From NCBI GenBank assembly GCA_030272585.1, contig BSYQ01000012.1, forward strand, positions 1,426,001-1,490,000: DNA of 64,000 bases, read 5' to 3'. Position numbers and translations under genes: made by a program. Source of the stretch: Bryopsis sp. KO-2023. Taxonomy: Eukaryota > Chlorophyta > Ulvophyceae > Bryopsidales > Bryopsidaceae. Positions 34,578 to 44,867 of the stretch are shown here, in pieces (the stretch's first letter is position 1; each line of letters opens with the position of its first letter). The notes beneath the pieces are model-generated. The model was not told the origin of the DNA. It did no database searches and worked only from the letters and a program-made list of their open reading frames with translations.

Positions 34578-36173
34578 TCACTTCTTCCCAGACTCCCCTA
34601 TTTTCACTGTTTTTCCTAAAAGTAAACGATCAGACACTGTAGGCCGACCCTGAGCCTCCTTTTTCTTTTCTCTATTCATCACAAGCCTGGACAATGCATC
34701 TGCATTGACATGGTGCTTCCCAGGCTTATGGATTACCTTGAAATCAAACCCTTGTAATTCTAAAACCCATCTGGCCATCATGTTGGATAAGTGTCTAGAA
34801 CCCATAAGCCAGATCAAAGCCCCACAGTCAGTAAATAAAGTAAACTTCCTTCCTGTCAAATAGTAACTAAATTTTCTAATAGTCTTAATCACTGCCATAG
34901 CCTCCCCTTGACTAGGAGCATATCTAGCTTCTGTTTCACTATTCTTTTTAGAGAAGTAGGCGATTACCTTTTCCTGCCCCTCCTGAATCTGACCTAATAC
35001 TCCTGCTATAGCATACTGACTCCAGTCAGTGCATAAGAACACCTCCCCTTCCCTCCTTAGAGTAGTCACTACTGGAGCTGTTGTAAGCATCTTTTTCAGC
35101 AGCCTCCATGAATATTCACATCTCCAAGTCCAAAGAAAGGGTACTCCTTCCTTAGTGAGTTCTGTCAGAGCTCCTGCCCTCCTAGCATAGTCTGGAGCAT
35201 GTCTTCTGTAGTATCCAGTAAGTCCTAGGAAAGACCTAACTTGAGTGACAGTAGTAGGTGTTTTTAGTCTGGCTATAGAGGCCATCTTATCCTCTTGGGG
35301 GCTGAAGCCAGCTTTAGTAATGTGGTGTCCTAAGTATTCTATTTCCTCCTGAAATAGAAAACACTTTTCTATGGATAGCTTGGCTCCCTCCTTCTCCAGA
35401 ATTTCTAACACCTTTTCCAGAGTTTCCAGGTGTTCCTGGAAGGTGTAACTAAAAATCACTATATCATCTAAATAAACCTGGACCCCTTCTAAATGACCAA
35501 ATAGAGAATCCATAACTCTCTGGAAAGCCTCTGGCATTGTTTTTAGTCCCTGAGGACACCTAACCCATTCATATAACCCAGAGGAAGTTCTGAAGGCTGT
35601 TTTTTTCCTATCCTCCTCTGCTAGGGGTAACTGCCAGTACCCTGATTTCAAATCTAAACTAGAATAATATTTTCTTCCTCCCAGCCCATCCAGTAGCTCA
35701 TCAATCAATGGCAGAGGGTACTGATCTGCCTCCACTAAATTGTTTAGATCCCTAAAGTCTACACACCACCTCCACTTCCCTGGAGCCTTCTTAGGAACCA
35801 GGAGGGTGGGTGAAGACCAGGGTGACCCTGGGCTGGGTCTAACTACCCCTACTTTCAGCAACCCTTCTAACTGTCTTTCTATTTCCCCTTTCTGGAATTC
35901 ACTGACTCTATACTGTCTCCTGGCTACAGGCCTGGCTGTGCCAGTTTCTATTTCATAGCTATGATTTTTAAAGGAGCCTATCTCGTATTCACTTAGAGAC
36001 CAGGCCTCCCTCCTACTCTTGCATAACTTCTCCACCGCCCTTCTTTCATCTCTGGAAAGACTTTTTCCTATGTTCAAGTCAGCAAAAGTAGATATCTTTT
36101 CCTCCTGTGCCACCAACACTGATTCCTGAGGAGGCACTCCCCTAGTAGTAAACTTGTGTAGCCCTGTGGCCAC
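34578..36173 (-). CDS. Ty3-B reverse transcriptase-RNase H
   Basis: 531 residues. RT motifs: WRWCVDFRDLNNLVE, YSSLDLKSGYWQLPL, the catalytic VYLDDIVIFSYTF and EYLGHHITKAGFSP. RNase H: FLCTDWSQYAIAGVLGQ, AMAVIKTIRKFSYYLTG and FTLFTDCGALIWL. The frame ends after RNase H rather than continuing into integrase. It follows the gag-protease frame after a gap of about 30 nt and lies in a different frame, which in this family is commonly linked to programmed frameshifting. Confidence 0.93.
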   Translation of the reverse strand: MATGLHKFTTRGVPPQESVLVAQEEKISTFADLNIGKSLSRDERRAVEKLCKSRREAWSLSEYEIGSFKNHSYEIETGTARPVARRQYRVSEFQKGEIERQLEGLLKVGVVRPSPGSPWSSPTLLVPKKAPGKWRWCVDFRDLNNLVEADQYPLPLIDELLDGLGGRKYYSSLDLKSGYWQLPLAEEDRKKTAFRTSSGLYEWVRCPQGLKTMPEAFQRVMDSLFGHLEGVQVYLDDIVIFSYTFQEHLETLEKVLEILEKEGAKLSIEKCFLFQEEIEYLGHHITKAGFSPQEDKMASIARLKTPTTVTQVRSFLGLTGYYRRHAPDYARRAGALTELTKEGVPFLWTWRCEYSWRLLKKMLTTAPVVTTLRREGEVFLCTDWSQYAIAGVLGQIQEGQEKVIAYFSKKNSETEARYAPSQGEAMAVIKTIRKFSYYLTGRKFTLFTDCGALIWLMGSRHLSNMMARWVLELQGFDFKVIHKPGKHHVNADALSRLVMNREKKKEAQGRPTVSDRLLLGKTVKIGESGKK

Positions 36174-36205
36174 ACCCCTGAGGTCACCAGGCCTGACCTC
36201 TGACC

Positions 36206-38122
36206 TTAGTGAAAATCCTTTGAAGGTCCTTCTCCTCCCTTGTTTTTCAATACTCCTGTGGCTGGGGCACTCCTCTGTCCAAATCCTGATGGCAAAGGGC
36301 TATGTGGAGCTTCCTTTGGGATGGTTTCAGGGGTGGTGTCAAACCTGACCTTTTTCTCCTGGGTCAGCTTCCCTCCTTTTCTCTTTTTCCCTACTGCAGC
36401 CTGGACTGTTTCCTCTGTCTCCAGGATTTGTTTCTCCTCTGTCTTGAGAGGGATAGCCCCCATCTTCCCATTTCCCTTATGATAAAATATTTGCTGTGGT
36501 CCCAGCATTATCATAGCCCTGATAGATTTTAAGAAGTCTATCCCCAGCAGCACACAGCAGGTGTCTGTGTCTGTAACCATAAAAGAGTTATAGGAGCCTG
36601 TCCCTCCTATGTTTACAAAGAGCTTGGGGAGGTACCCAAGGGAGGTGGCTATTTCCCCAGAGGCAGTCCTAAAAACCCATTCAGAGGGTAAGACCTGCCC
36701 CACCAGGTCAAGCTTTTCTACAGTCGCCTTTGAGATGCAACTGTGGCTAGCCCCAGTGTCCACCACTGCTTCTAATGTCTCCCCTTTGATCCTGATGGCA
36801 CACTTGGCAGGGGTGTTCCTGGAGGCATCCTCTCTTTGCAGGGTGTCAACCTCCAACATGCCCACCTCTTTGTTCTCAGTCCCCTGGCCACTGATTTCCG
36901 GTTCAAAGTGGAGGGGTTGGGTCACCCCAGCATCCACTGATGTCATTAACTCTGCCTCTCTCATAATAGCCTCCCTGAGTTCAGGGGAGTAAAACATAAA
37001 TGTTTTTAGAGGTACTGGCAACTCAGTCTTGTCCAGGAAGGCCTGAGCATCTGTCAGAGCATGTTTGTTCCCCATCCTATACTTGTTTTCCCCTCCTGAA
37101 GTCTTTCCTTCTACCATGTTCATTTGAGGGCCCTGAGTTCTAAAGTTCCTTGAATCTTTTTCCTGAACAACTAAAGGAGTGTTGCCTGCCCTGTACTGGA
37201 GGCTGTAGGACACTCCCGCCTTTTTCTGAGGGCACCTTCCCCATCTGTGTCCTGGTACTCCACAATTCCAGCAATCCCCCAGCATCAAATCCCTATTCAA
37301 TAAAGGACTATAGTAGCCCCTGGGCCTGCTGCCCCCAAAAGTCTGTCTCCCTCCACCTCTGTTCCCTGAAGCTCCCCCATTCACTTTCTTCCTCCATTCC
37401 TGCAGTCTCTCTTCTGGAGCTGGAAGAGCTGCATAGATTTTGCTGATCTGCCCATCTAATACTTTCTGGACTTTGTTCATCACTTTACTCAAAAGTTTGT
37501 CTTCTTTTGAGTCTGAAGTCTGTCCAGTATTCTTTTCTGTATCAGAATCAGAATCTGTGCTGTCTGGGGCTCCTCTTTTCTTATTCATACCTAACCCTTC
37601 CACTGCCTTTGCAGCATTCACCACCTCATCGAAGTTCTGGTGTTGGAGAGGGGCTATAGCATCCCTAATTTTCGAAGGTATTCCAACCTGGAAGATATGA
37701 CGAAGAAACTCGTCGTTCAGCGTAATCGGAGTAGCGCCGTCGGTGCGTGTCGCAGTCTGTATGTCTGTAATATCTTCTGCTAAGCCTCGAAGGGCGTCTG
37801 CGAAATCCTCCACCGTTTCCGTCGGCCGTTGACGACGCCGAGTTAGCTCACTCATCAGATCGTCCGTAGCTCCCAGCCACCTCTTCATGAACTTTTTCCT
37901 GAAGTTCTCCCAGCTCATATCTTCTGGGAGAGCCGTCGCCCATCGAGCCGCTCCGTGCGTGAAATTGGCTTTAGCCCGACTGACTTTTGAGCGAGATGGC
38001 CAGTTTTGCGCCGTGGCCGTAGCCTCCACGGTTTTAAACCATTCGGCGGCTGGGGGTTTCTTCCCGTCAAACTTTTCGAGCTTGGGGGCACGGTATTTGT
38101 CGGCAGAGTTGATTCCAACCAT
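36206..38122 (-). CDS. Ty3-B Gag plus protease
   Basis: 638 residues, first frame after the primer-binding site. The N-terminal 200 residues match Ty3/gypsy capsid (AEWFKTVEATATAQNW, FMKRWLGATDDLMSEL, VEDFADALRGLAEDI). A CCHC zinc knuckle CWNCGVPGHRWGRC lies near residue 285. The retropepsin active site VVDTGASHSCIS and its partner VLLGIDFL follow near residues 455-530. Family role: Gag forms the virus-like particle and protease matures it. Confidence 0.92.
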   Translation of the reverse strand: MVGINSADKYRAPKLEKFDGKKPPAAEWFKTVEATATAQNWPSRSKVSRAKANFTHGAARWATALPEDMSWENFRKKFMKRWLGATDDLMSELTRRRQRPTETVEDFADALRGLAEDITDIQTATRTDGATPITLNDEFLRHIFQVGIPSKIRDAIAPLQHQNFDEVVNAAKAVEGLGMNKKRGAPDSTDSDSDTEKNTGQTSDSKEDKLLSKVMNKVQKVLDGQISKIYAALPAPEERLQEWRKKVNGGASGNRGGGRQTFGGSRPRGYYSPLLNRDLMLGDCWNCGVPGHRWGRCPQKKAGVSYSLQYRAGNTPLVVQEKDSRNFRTQGPQMNMVEGKTSGGENKYRMGNKHALTDAQAFLDKTELPVPLKTFMFYSPELREAIMREAELMTSVDAGVTQPLHFEPEISGQGTENKEVGMLEVDTLQREDASRNTPAKCAIRIKGETLEAVVDTGASHSCISKATVEKLDLVGQVLPSEWVFRTASGEIATSLGYLPKLFVNIGGTGSYNSFMVTDTDTCCVLLGIDFLKSIRAMIMLGPQQIFYHKGNGKMGAIPLKTEEKQILETEETVQAAVGKKRKGGKLTQEKKVRFDTTPETIPKEAPHSPLPSGFGQRSAPATGVLKNKGGEGPSKDFH

Positions 38123-38269
38123 AGTTCCTACAGGGTGTTACACTTGTGTTAATTTTCTGGAGCGCTTTCTCGTTTTCGAGAGGTGATCCCCAGAATAAAC
38201 CGTGTTGCACAGAACTTGTGTTGTTTTCGTTAGTGGGCCCATATTCCTAACAGGTCCGAAGCTCGTCAC

Positions 38270-38281
38270 GCTCCGAAACCA
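38270..38281 (-). promoter_or_regulatory. Ty3-B primer-binding site
   Basis: TGGTTTCGGAGC on the minus strand, directly after the 5' LTR (38282-39659). It is identical over 12 nt to that of Ty3-A. Confidence 0.75.
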
Positions 38282-39659
38282 GAAAACGCATTCGGCACAA
38301 CTACTAATTCTTCATTCGCTCAGCGACTGAAGATAGAGTCGCACTGAATTACCGCAGAGTCTGTCTACGGCAACTGAGTCGGACTACGCCGACGTTGAAT
38401 GTCTTATCCAAAAACTTGGTATCTAAACTGCGACGCACTGAAACTATCGTCACCTAAGAAGTCGGCTAAGACCAGTCGCGCTAACAATCATCACCATCCG
38501 AGAGTCACAGTCTCGATTCCCCATTACAACGAAAAGCCTAAGACCAGGCATCTGAACGCAACACGAGTCAAAGTCGACGGAGACACCCGCTAAGAGGGCC
38601 TTGCTCCCGAGAGTGAGACAGAAAGTGGAGTCCCCTGGAGGATAGTCGCTAAAAGACCATGGCCTAAGGGGACTCTGGAAACTGAACTGGAGAAGAGAGG
38701 AACACAAAACGCAAACACCAAAAACGAAAGGGGACACTCAGAGGAGAGATCGGCTCCTCTGAGTGGAGAAAAACCTCCTAAGAGAAGGGCAGCACCTTCT
38801 CTTACTATTCTGACTCCACTCCTATTTCCTCTCGAATCAAAGTTTGATCAGCAACAACCTTATTTTGAATAAAGACACTCAGAGACACAAGAAATAATAG
38901 CAAGAGAATATTTTTACAGAAAGAGAAGGGATGGTGTATCCCATTTCAAAAGCGTACTTCAGAAAACCTTGGATGATGCTATCTTTGGCCAGAAGTACCT
39001 CGTCCGATCGGGATTCCCGTTTAAGGTAAGTCGCGAAGCTTTCCTTAAGTCCGTCTCGATAAGAGAGTCCTCCTATAGATAGATGTCCGAAGTAAGAAGT
39101 AAACGAGGTATTCACCGAGTTCTGTCTGTCCTTAACCAGAATTCTGTGGGATATTTATACTCGCGGCTGGTTCTAGCGCTAGCGCATGTGTGCTGGCCGC
39201 GAGTTCGGCGTCACGACAGGGGTCGACTAGCGACCCGACTGCCAGTCGTGCGTATCGCCTAAGAGATCGTTTTTCGTAGGGAGTTGTATCCGTTTCGCTG
39301 GAATCCATAGTGTTTTCGCTGGCTCCTTGTGTTCCCAGCCGCACGTTTCGTAGAAGTCATACCTCGGATGTCATAAAACGACAGTGCCGGCAGTAAGACT
39401 CCTAGTACTCTGCGCTAGCCATGGGTTGGCGTGCCAGCTATTCGATATCTTCCAGCGTATCAGTATACAACTTTTCCTACGTCATCGACCTCGTCAGGAA
39501 TTGAACCCGACGTACGAACCACCAGGTCTCACATAGAGCAGCGTAAAATACGACTGTTTATCAGTGTGAGTTGGCAATTCCATTCTTCCGAATTATCATC
39601 GGAATAATCATTACATCTGGTGGCAGTACATCTGCCATGTTCTTTCTAGCTCCGTCACA
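38282..39659 (-). repeat. Ty3-B LTR (5' LTR)
   Basis: 1378 bp matching 27554-28942 almost base for base. On the minus strand it starts TGTGACGGAGC and abuts the primer-binding site. Element transcription should begin inside it. Confidence 0.9.
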
Positions 39660-40070
39660 AACCCCCACTCCTTGATGGGACCCTTGAGATGACAGGGATC
39701 ACCTCAGGGCGAGACACCTGGGCTTGCTATGAGTCATCCTTTCAGCACACGTGCTATAATGATCTCATGGACCTTAAGCATATGACTAGAGCCATGTTAG
39801 TGCCCACGACTAACCCTTGAGCTCTAGTAGTGCATAGACATACTCGGCGTACACTTATAACAACAGGTCGAACCCTGTGCGCAGAACAGACAGTCTGTTT
39901 TGTCCTGTCCTGTGCACGGGGGTCTCAGCCCATCCCTGCTCATGATATGCATTGGAGGTAAATCCACTCCTATCAAGGATTCTCAAGGAAAAAATCCGAT
40001 CTCATTTGACGCAATTATCCTCTCGTAATGCTAATCCAAAGTTGGTGCGTTTTTGTGAGTTTTTTCTTGG

Positions 40071-40549
40071 TAAAAGTGATTGTCTCGTATTTGGTTGCGA
40101 TAGGAGCAGACTCCGCTCAGCAGAGTGGCCTCAAGCAACATCTAATCATTGATTTATTGATTGATAAGTACATCACTTTGTAACGTTTGATTATGTAAGG
40201 GTACAACAATACAATATTAGGTAAGCACCTGCTAGAGTGGTTGGGGCGGTAAGGGCACGATGGAAAGAAAACGAGCGTTTCAGCTTCCAGAGACGAACCA
40301 CCGTGATCCACCTTCAGGAGGAAAAGATAAGTTTGGTCCTAAGTTATCATCCGTTTGGCCAGGAGAGAGAAAAAAAGTACATTGTTTGTTTGAATAGTGA
40401 AGAAGGGGGTCTGTGAGATCCAAATTTTTAGGCAAAACGGATGATAACAAATGAAAAGCATGGAGTAGTAGCGAAGAATTCACTCTTTGCAGAGCTTAGT
40501 TGAATATTTCGGAGCCTCCGAATCGGAGGCAGATATTGGTGCCTCCTAG
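40071..40549. other. Unrecognised; short hairpin
   Basis: No gene. A GC hairpin GCCTCCG-AAT-CGGAGGC lies at 40514-40530, just ahead of the SANT-like remnant. Confidence 0.4.
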
Positions 40550-41140
40550 AAATCAGAAAATTTTTGGAGTAAAATTAAAGAACTCTATGATCGGGAACAA
40601 CCCCCCCAACTATCAGATCTATTTGATCCAAATGGACGTCATTATCCCACGATGTTCAAAAATTTGTAGGATCGGTGGCAATTGTCGACAGCTTGAACAA
40701 GTCGGGAACATCAGAGGAGGACTCCACTGCAAAAGCATTGAATCTCCATAAAAGAAGACATCCGAAGAACAGTGGTTTTGCATTTTACCATGCTTACGAG
40801 ATTTTGCATGCATCTCCTAAATGGATGGCTTCTATTCGAGGAAAACATGATCAAGTGAGGAAACGAGAAGTGGAGGGGGAGGAAGTGATGATGCGGAGAA
40901 TAGTGGGGGGAGAGTGGCTATGTAAGATTTTCCTTAGAGACCAAGAGGCACAAAAAGAAACAAAAAACAAAAGGGTATAAGAGAAAACTTTTCAAATTTG
41001 ATAAAGACAATAAAAGACACACAAAAGGATTCGGAACACTTGGAGCGCGAGCAATACAAGCTCGATTTGTTCTCGGTAGACATCGATGAAATAAAATATC
41101 TGATGCGAAAAAAGATTTTTATTGTTAAAGAGAAAAAAGG
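40550..41140 (+). pseudogene. SANT/trihelix-like (NAM-associated type) gene remnant
   Basis: After a possible acceptor (CTCCTAG), the frame reads ENFWSKIKELYDREQPPQLS, a SANT/Myb-like helix of the kind found in plant and oomycete NAM-associated and Harbinger-linked DNA-binding proteins. One frame over it continues QKFVGSVAIVDSLNKSGTSE and FAFYHAYEILHASPKW, the next expected blocks. The typical charged C-terminal helix LEREQYKLDLFSVDIDEIKY follows at about 41041-41100 in yet another frame. At least two frame changes make it a pseudogene. No transposase is nearby. Confidence 0.5.
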
Positions 41141-43318
41141 TGATGGATAGATTAGAGAAAGAAGCATCTGCAGAGGCGGAGACCGAAGAGGGATTGGATG
41201 CACCTGATATGGGATTTGAAAGTGCGGAAGGTGGGGGGGGGGGGGGGGGGCTGGTTATGCACGAGGCTGTTGACTTAAGGGCTGGGAGGGAACAAGGGTA
41301 TTGGGGCTGTGGAAAGATGAAAGAGAAGTTCGTGTTAATCAGATTAATCAAATTAATGCGAGTGAGTCAGAGGCTTTTCTGCTTGGAAAGTGAGAGGAAG
41401 CGCTTTTCCCAAGGATGGTTAGAATGGACACATGGTGCGTATTGATGTAGTGCTTGACTCCAGCCAGGGTGGTGCAAGAAGTAGCTCTGATTTTCTCCAG
41501 ATACTGTTGCTTGCGTTGGTGTTCGACAACTGTGATTGTTCAAGTTGTCTCTATTTTTATTTGAAGCAAAGTTTTCCCAACAGGGCTCAGGTTGGATTAT
41601 GATATTTGGGAGGGTTGGTTCAAACAATGCAATTCCCGCGTCTTCTCTCGCAGGTGTAAAATTTCAAGTCAAGAATACGATTGTCTCCCCTTGTGCATTT
41701 GAAGTGTTGGGACCTATTGCATGCCTTTCTGTTTATACCCGGCAGCCTTTCTTTTTCCAATTGTGGAGTGTAGCGGATCTTTGCCACCCTGTCAAATGAC
41801 TGATATTTTCTTCCAAAGCCAAACTCCGCTATTTTCTACCCTACCGATATATATATCAGCCCAGTGTTGATGGGGGCTACCCCAATCAGCAACTGAATTT
41901 TTCTTGTTACTGAATTTAATTCAAGTCATGGGCACCCTTCCTTTCTCGCAACACCACCACTGGACGGGTTGGTCTGCTCTACCAAGAGGGAATTGTTGCA
42001 ATGCTGGGAAGGGTCTTCGAGAAACAGGAAAAATACGAACAGAAGGAACGAGTCAGATGGACAAGTAGAAACCTATTTTATTTTTTGTTTGTCTTTCAAG
42101 CATTGACAATGATTAGCTCCAAATTACCACCCCAGCCGAGCCAAAACCCACAAATATCAAACGAGTGGAGACCAAAATTCCCGTGATTTTTTCGCCAACT
42201 CCATGAGCCCCCCCCCGAATTCCCCTTTTCCCAAACAAATGTACAATTTGCAATCGCAGAAAACTGATCCCCATATTCACCCCATCCCCTGCACACTCTC
42301 CCTCGAACAAACAAAAATACAGTTGGATATATTTATTTTGGGAAGTCACTTTTTTTTTCCTTTTTTTTTTTTCCGTTCGGAGAGAGCGTCCCTCCCAATT
42401 TGCAACAATTTTCAACCCAATTTGTGTTTCGATTTGTTCTCACATCCCTGTTTTTTTTGTGTTTTTTCAATCATCCACCGATCACACTTCAATTTAGCTA
42501 GTGTTGTTTTTTTCATTTCTCTCATATTTTTCTCTCTCCCTCTTTTTCCCCCAGATATTTTAGACCTTTTTTTTTCCCTCCAGCACTCCAGGATTTGGAG
42601 CTTCACATTTTTTTTCTCCAACATTTAGAACCCTTTTTTTTGTTTCGGATGTTCTACACGGCTTGTGATTTTGTGAAGGGGCATTCGTGCGTCTTTTTCT
42701 TTTCTCCCTCTTTTTCTTTTTCCCTCTTTTTTTTTTTGGCAGAGGCTGGAGAAAATCTCTCTATTACCTCTGCAACAGTTCTGGCCATCCCGGACAGACC
42801 AAGCTCAACGTCCAGGAGCTAGAAAAATATTTAAAAAAACACGGACGGAAAAATGGATGGAACGGAAACAGGCGAGAAGACCTCCGGAGTCCTTTTTTTT
42901 TTTTTTTGACGTCAAGTTTTCTTGACGTGGGCTTTTTGACCTTGATATTGGCGAAAGGTTTGCCACAGGTATCTCCCCGAGAACCAGTCGAACAGCACTG
43001 TCATCCACCTTCTCCAATCACAGCACCCCTCGCCACTCGTGCGCTGGAAAAACAAAGAAACAAAGAAACAAAATAAATCCCTCAGGTCAGGGGAAAAAAA
43101 ACCTCGACAAATGCTTAGAATTCGTCGTCCAGAAATTCACGTGGAGCCCCAAGCAACGGCGAACGAAGCATATTAAAACTTAAAAAAAAAAACTGGGCCT
43201 AAATTTTTATCCGACGAAAACTCCAACCGTATTTCGCGAGACGAATTAAATCGAGCCAGACGAAAACCCTTCTTACGAGCGGCTTTTTCGACACAAAAAC
43301 GAAGGCTGGCGGTATGTG
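41141..43318. other. Unassigned, with pyrimidine-rich intron-like DNA
   Basis: 41231-41250 is a G run. 42340-42740 is strongly pyrimidine-rich, like the introns of the first two genes, and ends in a possible acceptor (TTTTTGGCAG at 42741) followed by a coding-like stretch (about 42742-42850). No product could be recognised. The rest holds nothing I can support. Confidence 0.3.
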
Positions 43319-43331
43319 TTTTGGCCCCTCA

Positions 43332-43470
43332 CCTGTTTCCCTTTTTTCTGGTCGTCTGACCGGGTGCCTTGGACGTCTGGCTCGACCTCTCGATTCAACG
43401 CCACCAAAGCGAATCCCAGAGCAACCACCGCGGAAAGCCCCACCAAAACGAACCTCATGGGGCAAACCAT
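43332..43470 (-). CDS. Possible first exon of a small membrane protein
   Basis: Minus-strand ATG at 43470 reads MRFVLVGLSAVVALGFALV, a single hydrophobic segment, then NREVEPDVQGTRSDDQKKGK and a good donor (CAG, GTGAGG) near 43332. This suits a signal anchor or tail-less small membrane protein. The following exon could not be identified, and longer overlapping frames on both strands exist in this GC-rich block, so the call is tentative. Confidence 0.35.
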
Positions 43471-44867
43471 CGCGAACGAAAAGATTCGGCGCTCCTCCTC
43501 TCTTCAGCTGATCCTTTGTTTTCTTGCACCTCACACCAATGCGAAGACCCCGACTTCCGAAAGAGAGGATACAATTCGCCGTCGACGGCCAGCGTCGCGA
43601 GTTTCTTATATACACGAAAGCTACACGTGTTCTTCGAGACAGAGAGTGCCACTGTGGTTTTCCTCCAGTCTGCGCAAGAAAAAAATCGTCTGGAGGCACT
43701 GTTTTTTTTTCTTGTTTTTTTTTCCCTGGGGTGAGAGGGAAGGCTGGGTTCTGAAAATCACACCCCATCACTCTCGTGGTGTCATTGCCCACACATAATC
43801 CACCCGTTGGTCTGACTAATGACTGATTACGTAACCTCAACCCAACAAATCGCAAACTGGACAACCACACTCTTCAAAAGCCCACCTGACAGATGAGTCC
43901 CACTCCACCGAATCTTTTCTACTCCACACAATGTAAAAGGGCCCAAAATCGGGCTGAAATGGGGCGTCGGTATGACCGACAAATTTGTAGTTGCTGGTTA
44001 GTTTTAGGCTTAGTCTCAACGAAAAGGGAAAGTGCTCAGGTTCCAAAGGAAAACTGGTTCTGGTGGCAAACCTTGAGGATTGCCATACGAAAACTAGTGG
44101 TCAGGCAAGCAGCAAGTGATTCTTGAGATGTGTGGGATGTGTGGGATGATCAAATCTTTGGTGAGGAGGTATGTCTACATGACCCCTTGATGGGGGACAT
44201 TACCGCACGTCCCCCCGTCCCCCCCTCCCCCCCTCCCCCCCTCCATCATTAAATTACAAAAAAACAGTTGGAAGGGTTTTTTGAACATTTTTGAACAAAT
44301 TTGGATTCTTGTGATATGGATCCTCAAGTCCAAAGGGAATCTCTTCCTTTTTTTATAGAGAAGCTTCAGATATATAACAATACCCTATATAGGGTATTCT
44401 GGCCACAAGATATCAATGGCTTGGTTTGATGGGGCCAAACCTAAACAGCCAGCTATGCATATTCTGGACATTTTCCAACTATTTCCTGACGATCAGGCAG
44501 AGGGGGTTTTCAATTTTTGTTTGAAACCAGTGGAAACTCCATTCACCCATCCCATCCTGTTCAGGAAAAATTCAACATTTTGAGATATGCTGAGACATAT
44601 AATTCTGTGTGAAGGCCATGGATGCATGGCTCCCCACAACCCACAACACTAACAATCGATACATGTTTTTCACACAGCGCCCTACTGCCCGACGCTGAAG
44701 TGTGGGAAAGACAGCTCAACACTGTTTCATCTTGAAGCATGAAGGAAATTCTCCATCCCTTTCTGAATGATGGGACGATGCCTTACTTCATGTACTGCAT
44801 CCAAGTTCGCCTTTCTAGAATCGAGTAGACCGTTCCAGCATCCACCATTTCCAACATTGCCCATCTC

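Larger units (their letters stand above)
27554..39659 (-). mobile_element. Ty3-B: 12.1-kb Ty3/gypsy element with six reading frames
   Basis: Inserted in the right-hand LTR of Ty3-A with the 5-bp duplication AACCC (27549-27553 and 39660-39664). The outer ends are TGTGACG and CGTCACA. LTRs are about 1.38 kb (27554-28942 and 38282-39659) and nearly identical by eye (I noticed one substitution), so it is very young. Minus-strand order: LTR, primer-binding site, gag-protease, RT-RNase H, a 169-aa frame, integrase, a 153-aa coiled-coil frame, a 447-aa coiled-coil/Cys-rich frame, polypurine tract, LTR. RT and integrase lie in separate frames 1.6 kb apart, unlike the usual single pol. There is no chromodomain and no envelope-like membrane protein. 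It looks whole, with no obvious break in the recognised frames. Confidence 0.9.
22907..39862 (-). mobile_element. Ty3-A: Ty3/gypsy chromovirus, about 4.8 kb without the nested element
   Basis: Flanked by the 5-bp duplication ACAGG (22902-22906 and 39863-39867). The LTRs are 273 bp: 22907-23179 intact, and the other split into 27479-27553 and 39660-39862 by Ty3-B. They start TGTTATAAACC and end CTTATAACA, and the copies look identical by eye, so insertion was recent. The element reads on the minus strand: primer-binding site at 27464-27475, pol, chromodomain, polypurine tract beside 23179. I recognise no gag; the leader is only about 0.3 kb. It looks nearly whole in pol but broken overall (about one break plus the missing gag), so treat it as a fossil. 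Confidence 0.9.
22663..39938. mobile_element. Non-autonomous hAT element (about 315 bp of its own), split by Ty3-A
   Basis: The ends are CAGTGATGGGC (22663) and GCCCATCCCTG (to 39938), flanked by the 8-bp duplication CTCATGAT (22655-22662 and 39939-39946). Its two halves, 22663-22906 and 39868-39938, carry the same TGCACAG-type motifs as the element at 15445-15741. Ty3-A interrupts it with its own 5-bp duplication ACAGG. Confidence 0.85.
22525..40070 (+). repeat. Repeat X, copy B, split by a nest of insertions
   Basis: The left part (22525-22662, starting GACAAAAAATGAAGTAA) and right part (39947-40070, ATGCATTGGAGGTAAATCC to GTGAGTTTTTTC) match repeat X copy A at 15300-15890. The 17 kb between them is all inserted DNA: a hAT element, Ty3-A and Ty3-B. 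Confidence 0.75.

Noticed and set aside
43199-43870. 223-residue minus-strand frame
   Set aside because: GC-rich block open in several frames on both strands; Arg/Gly-rich with no domain. The shorter membrane-segment frame is the more plausible reading.
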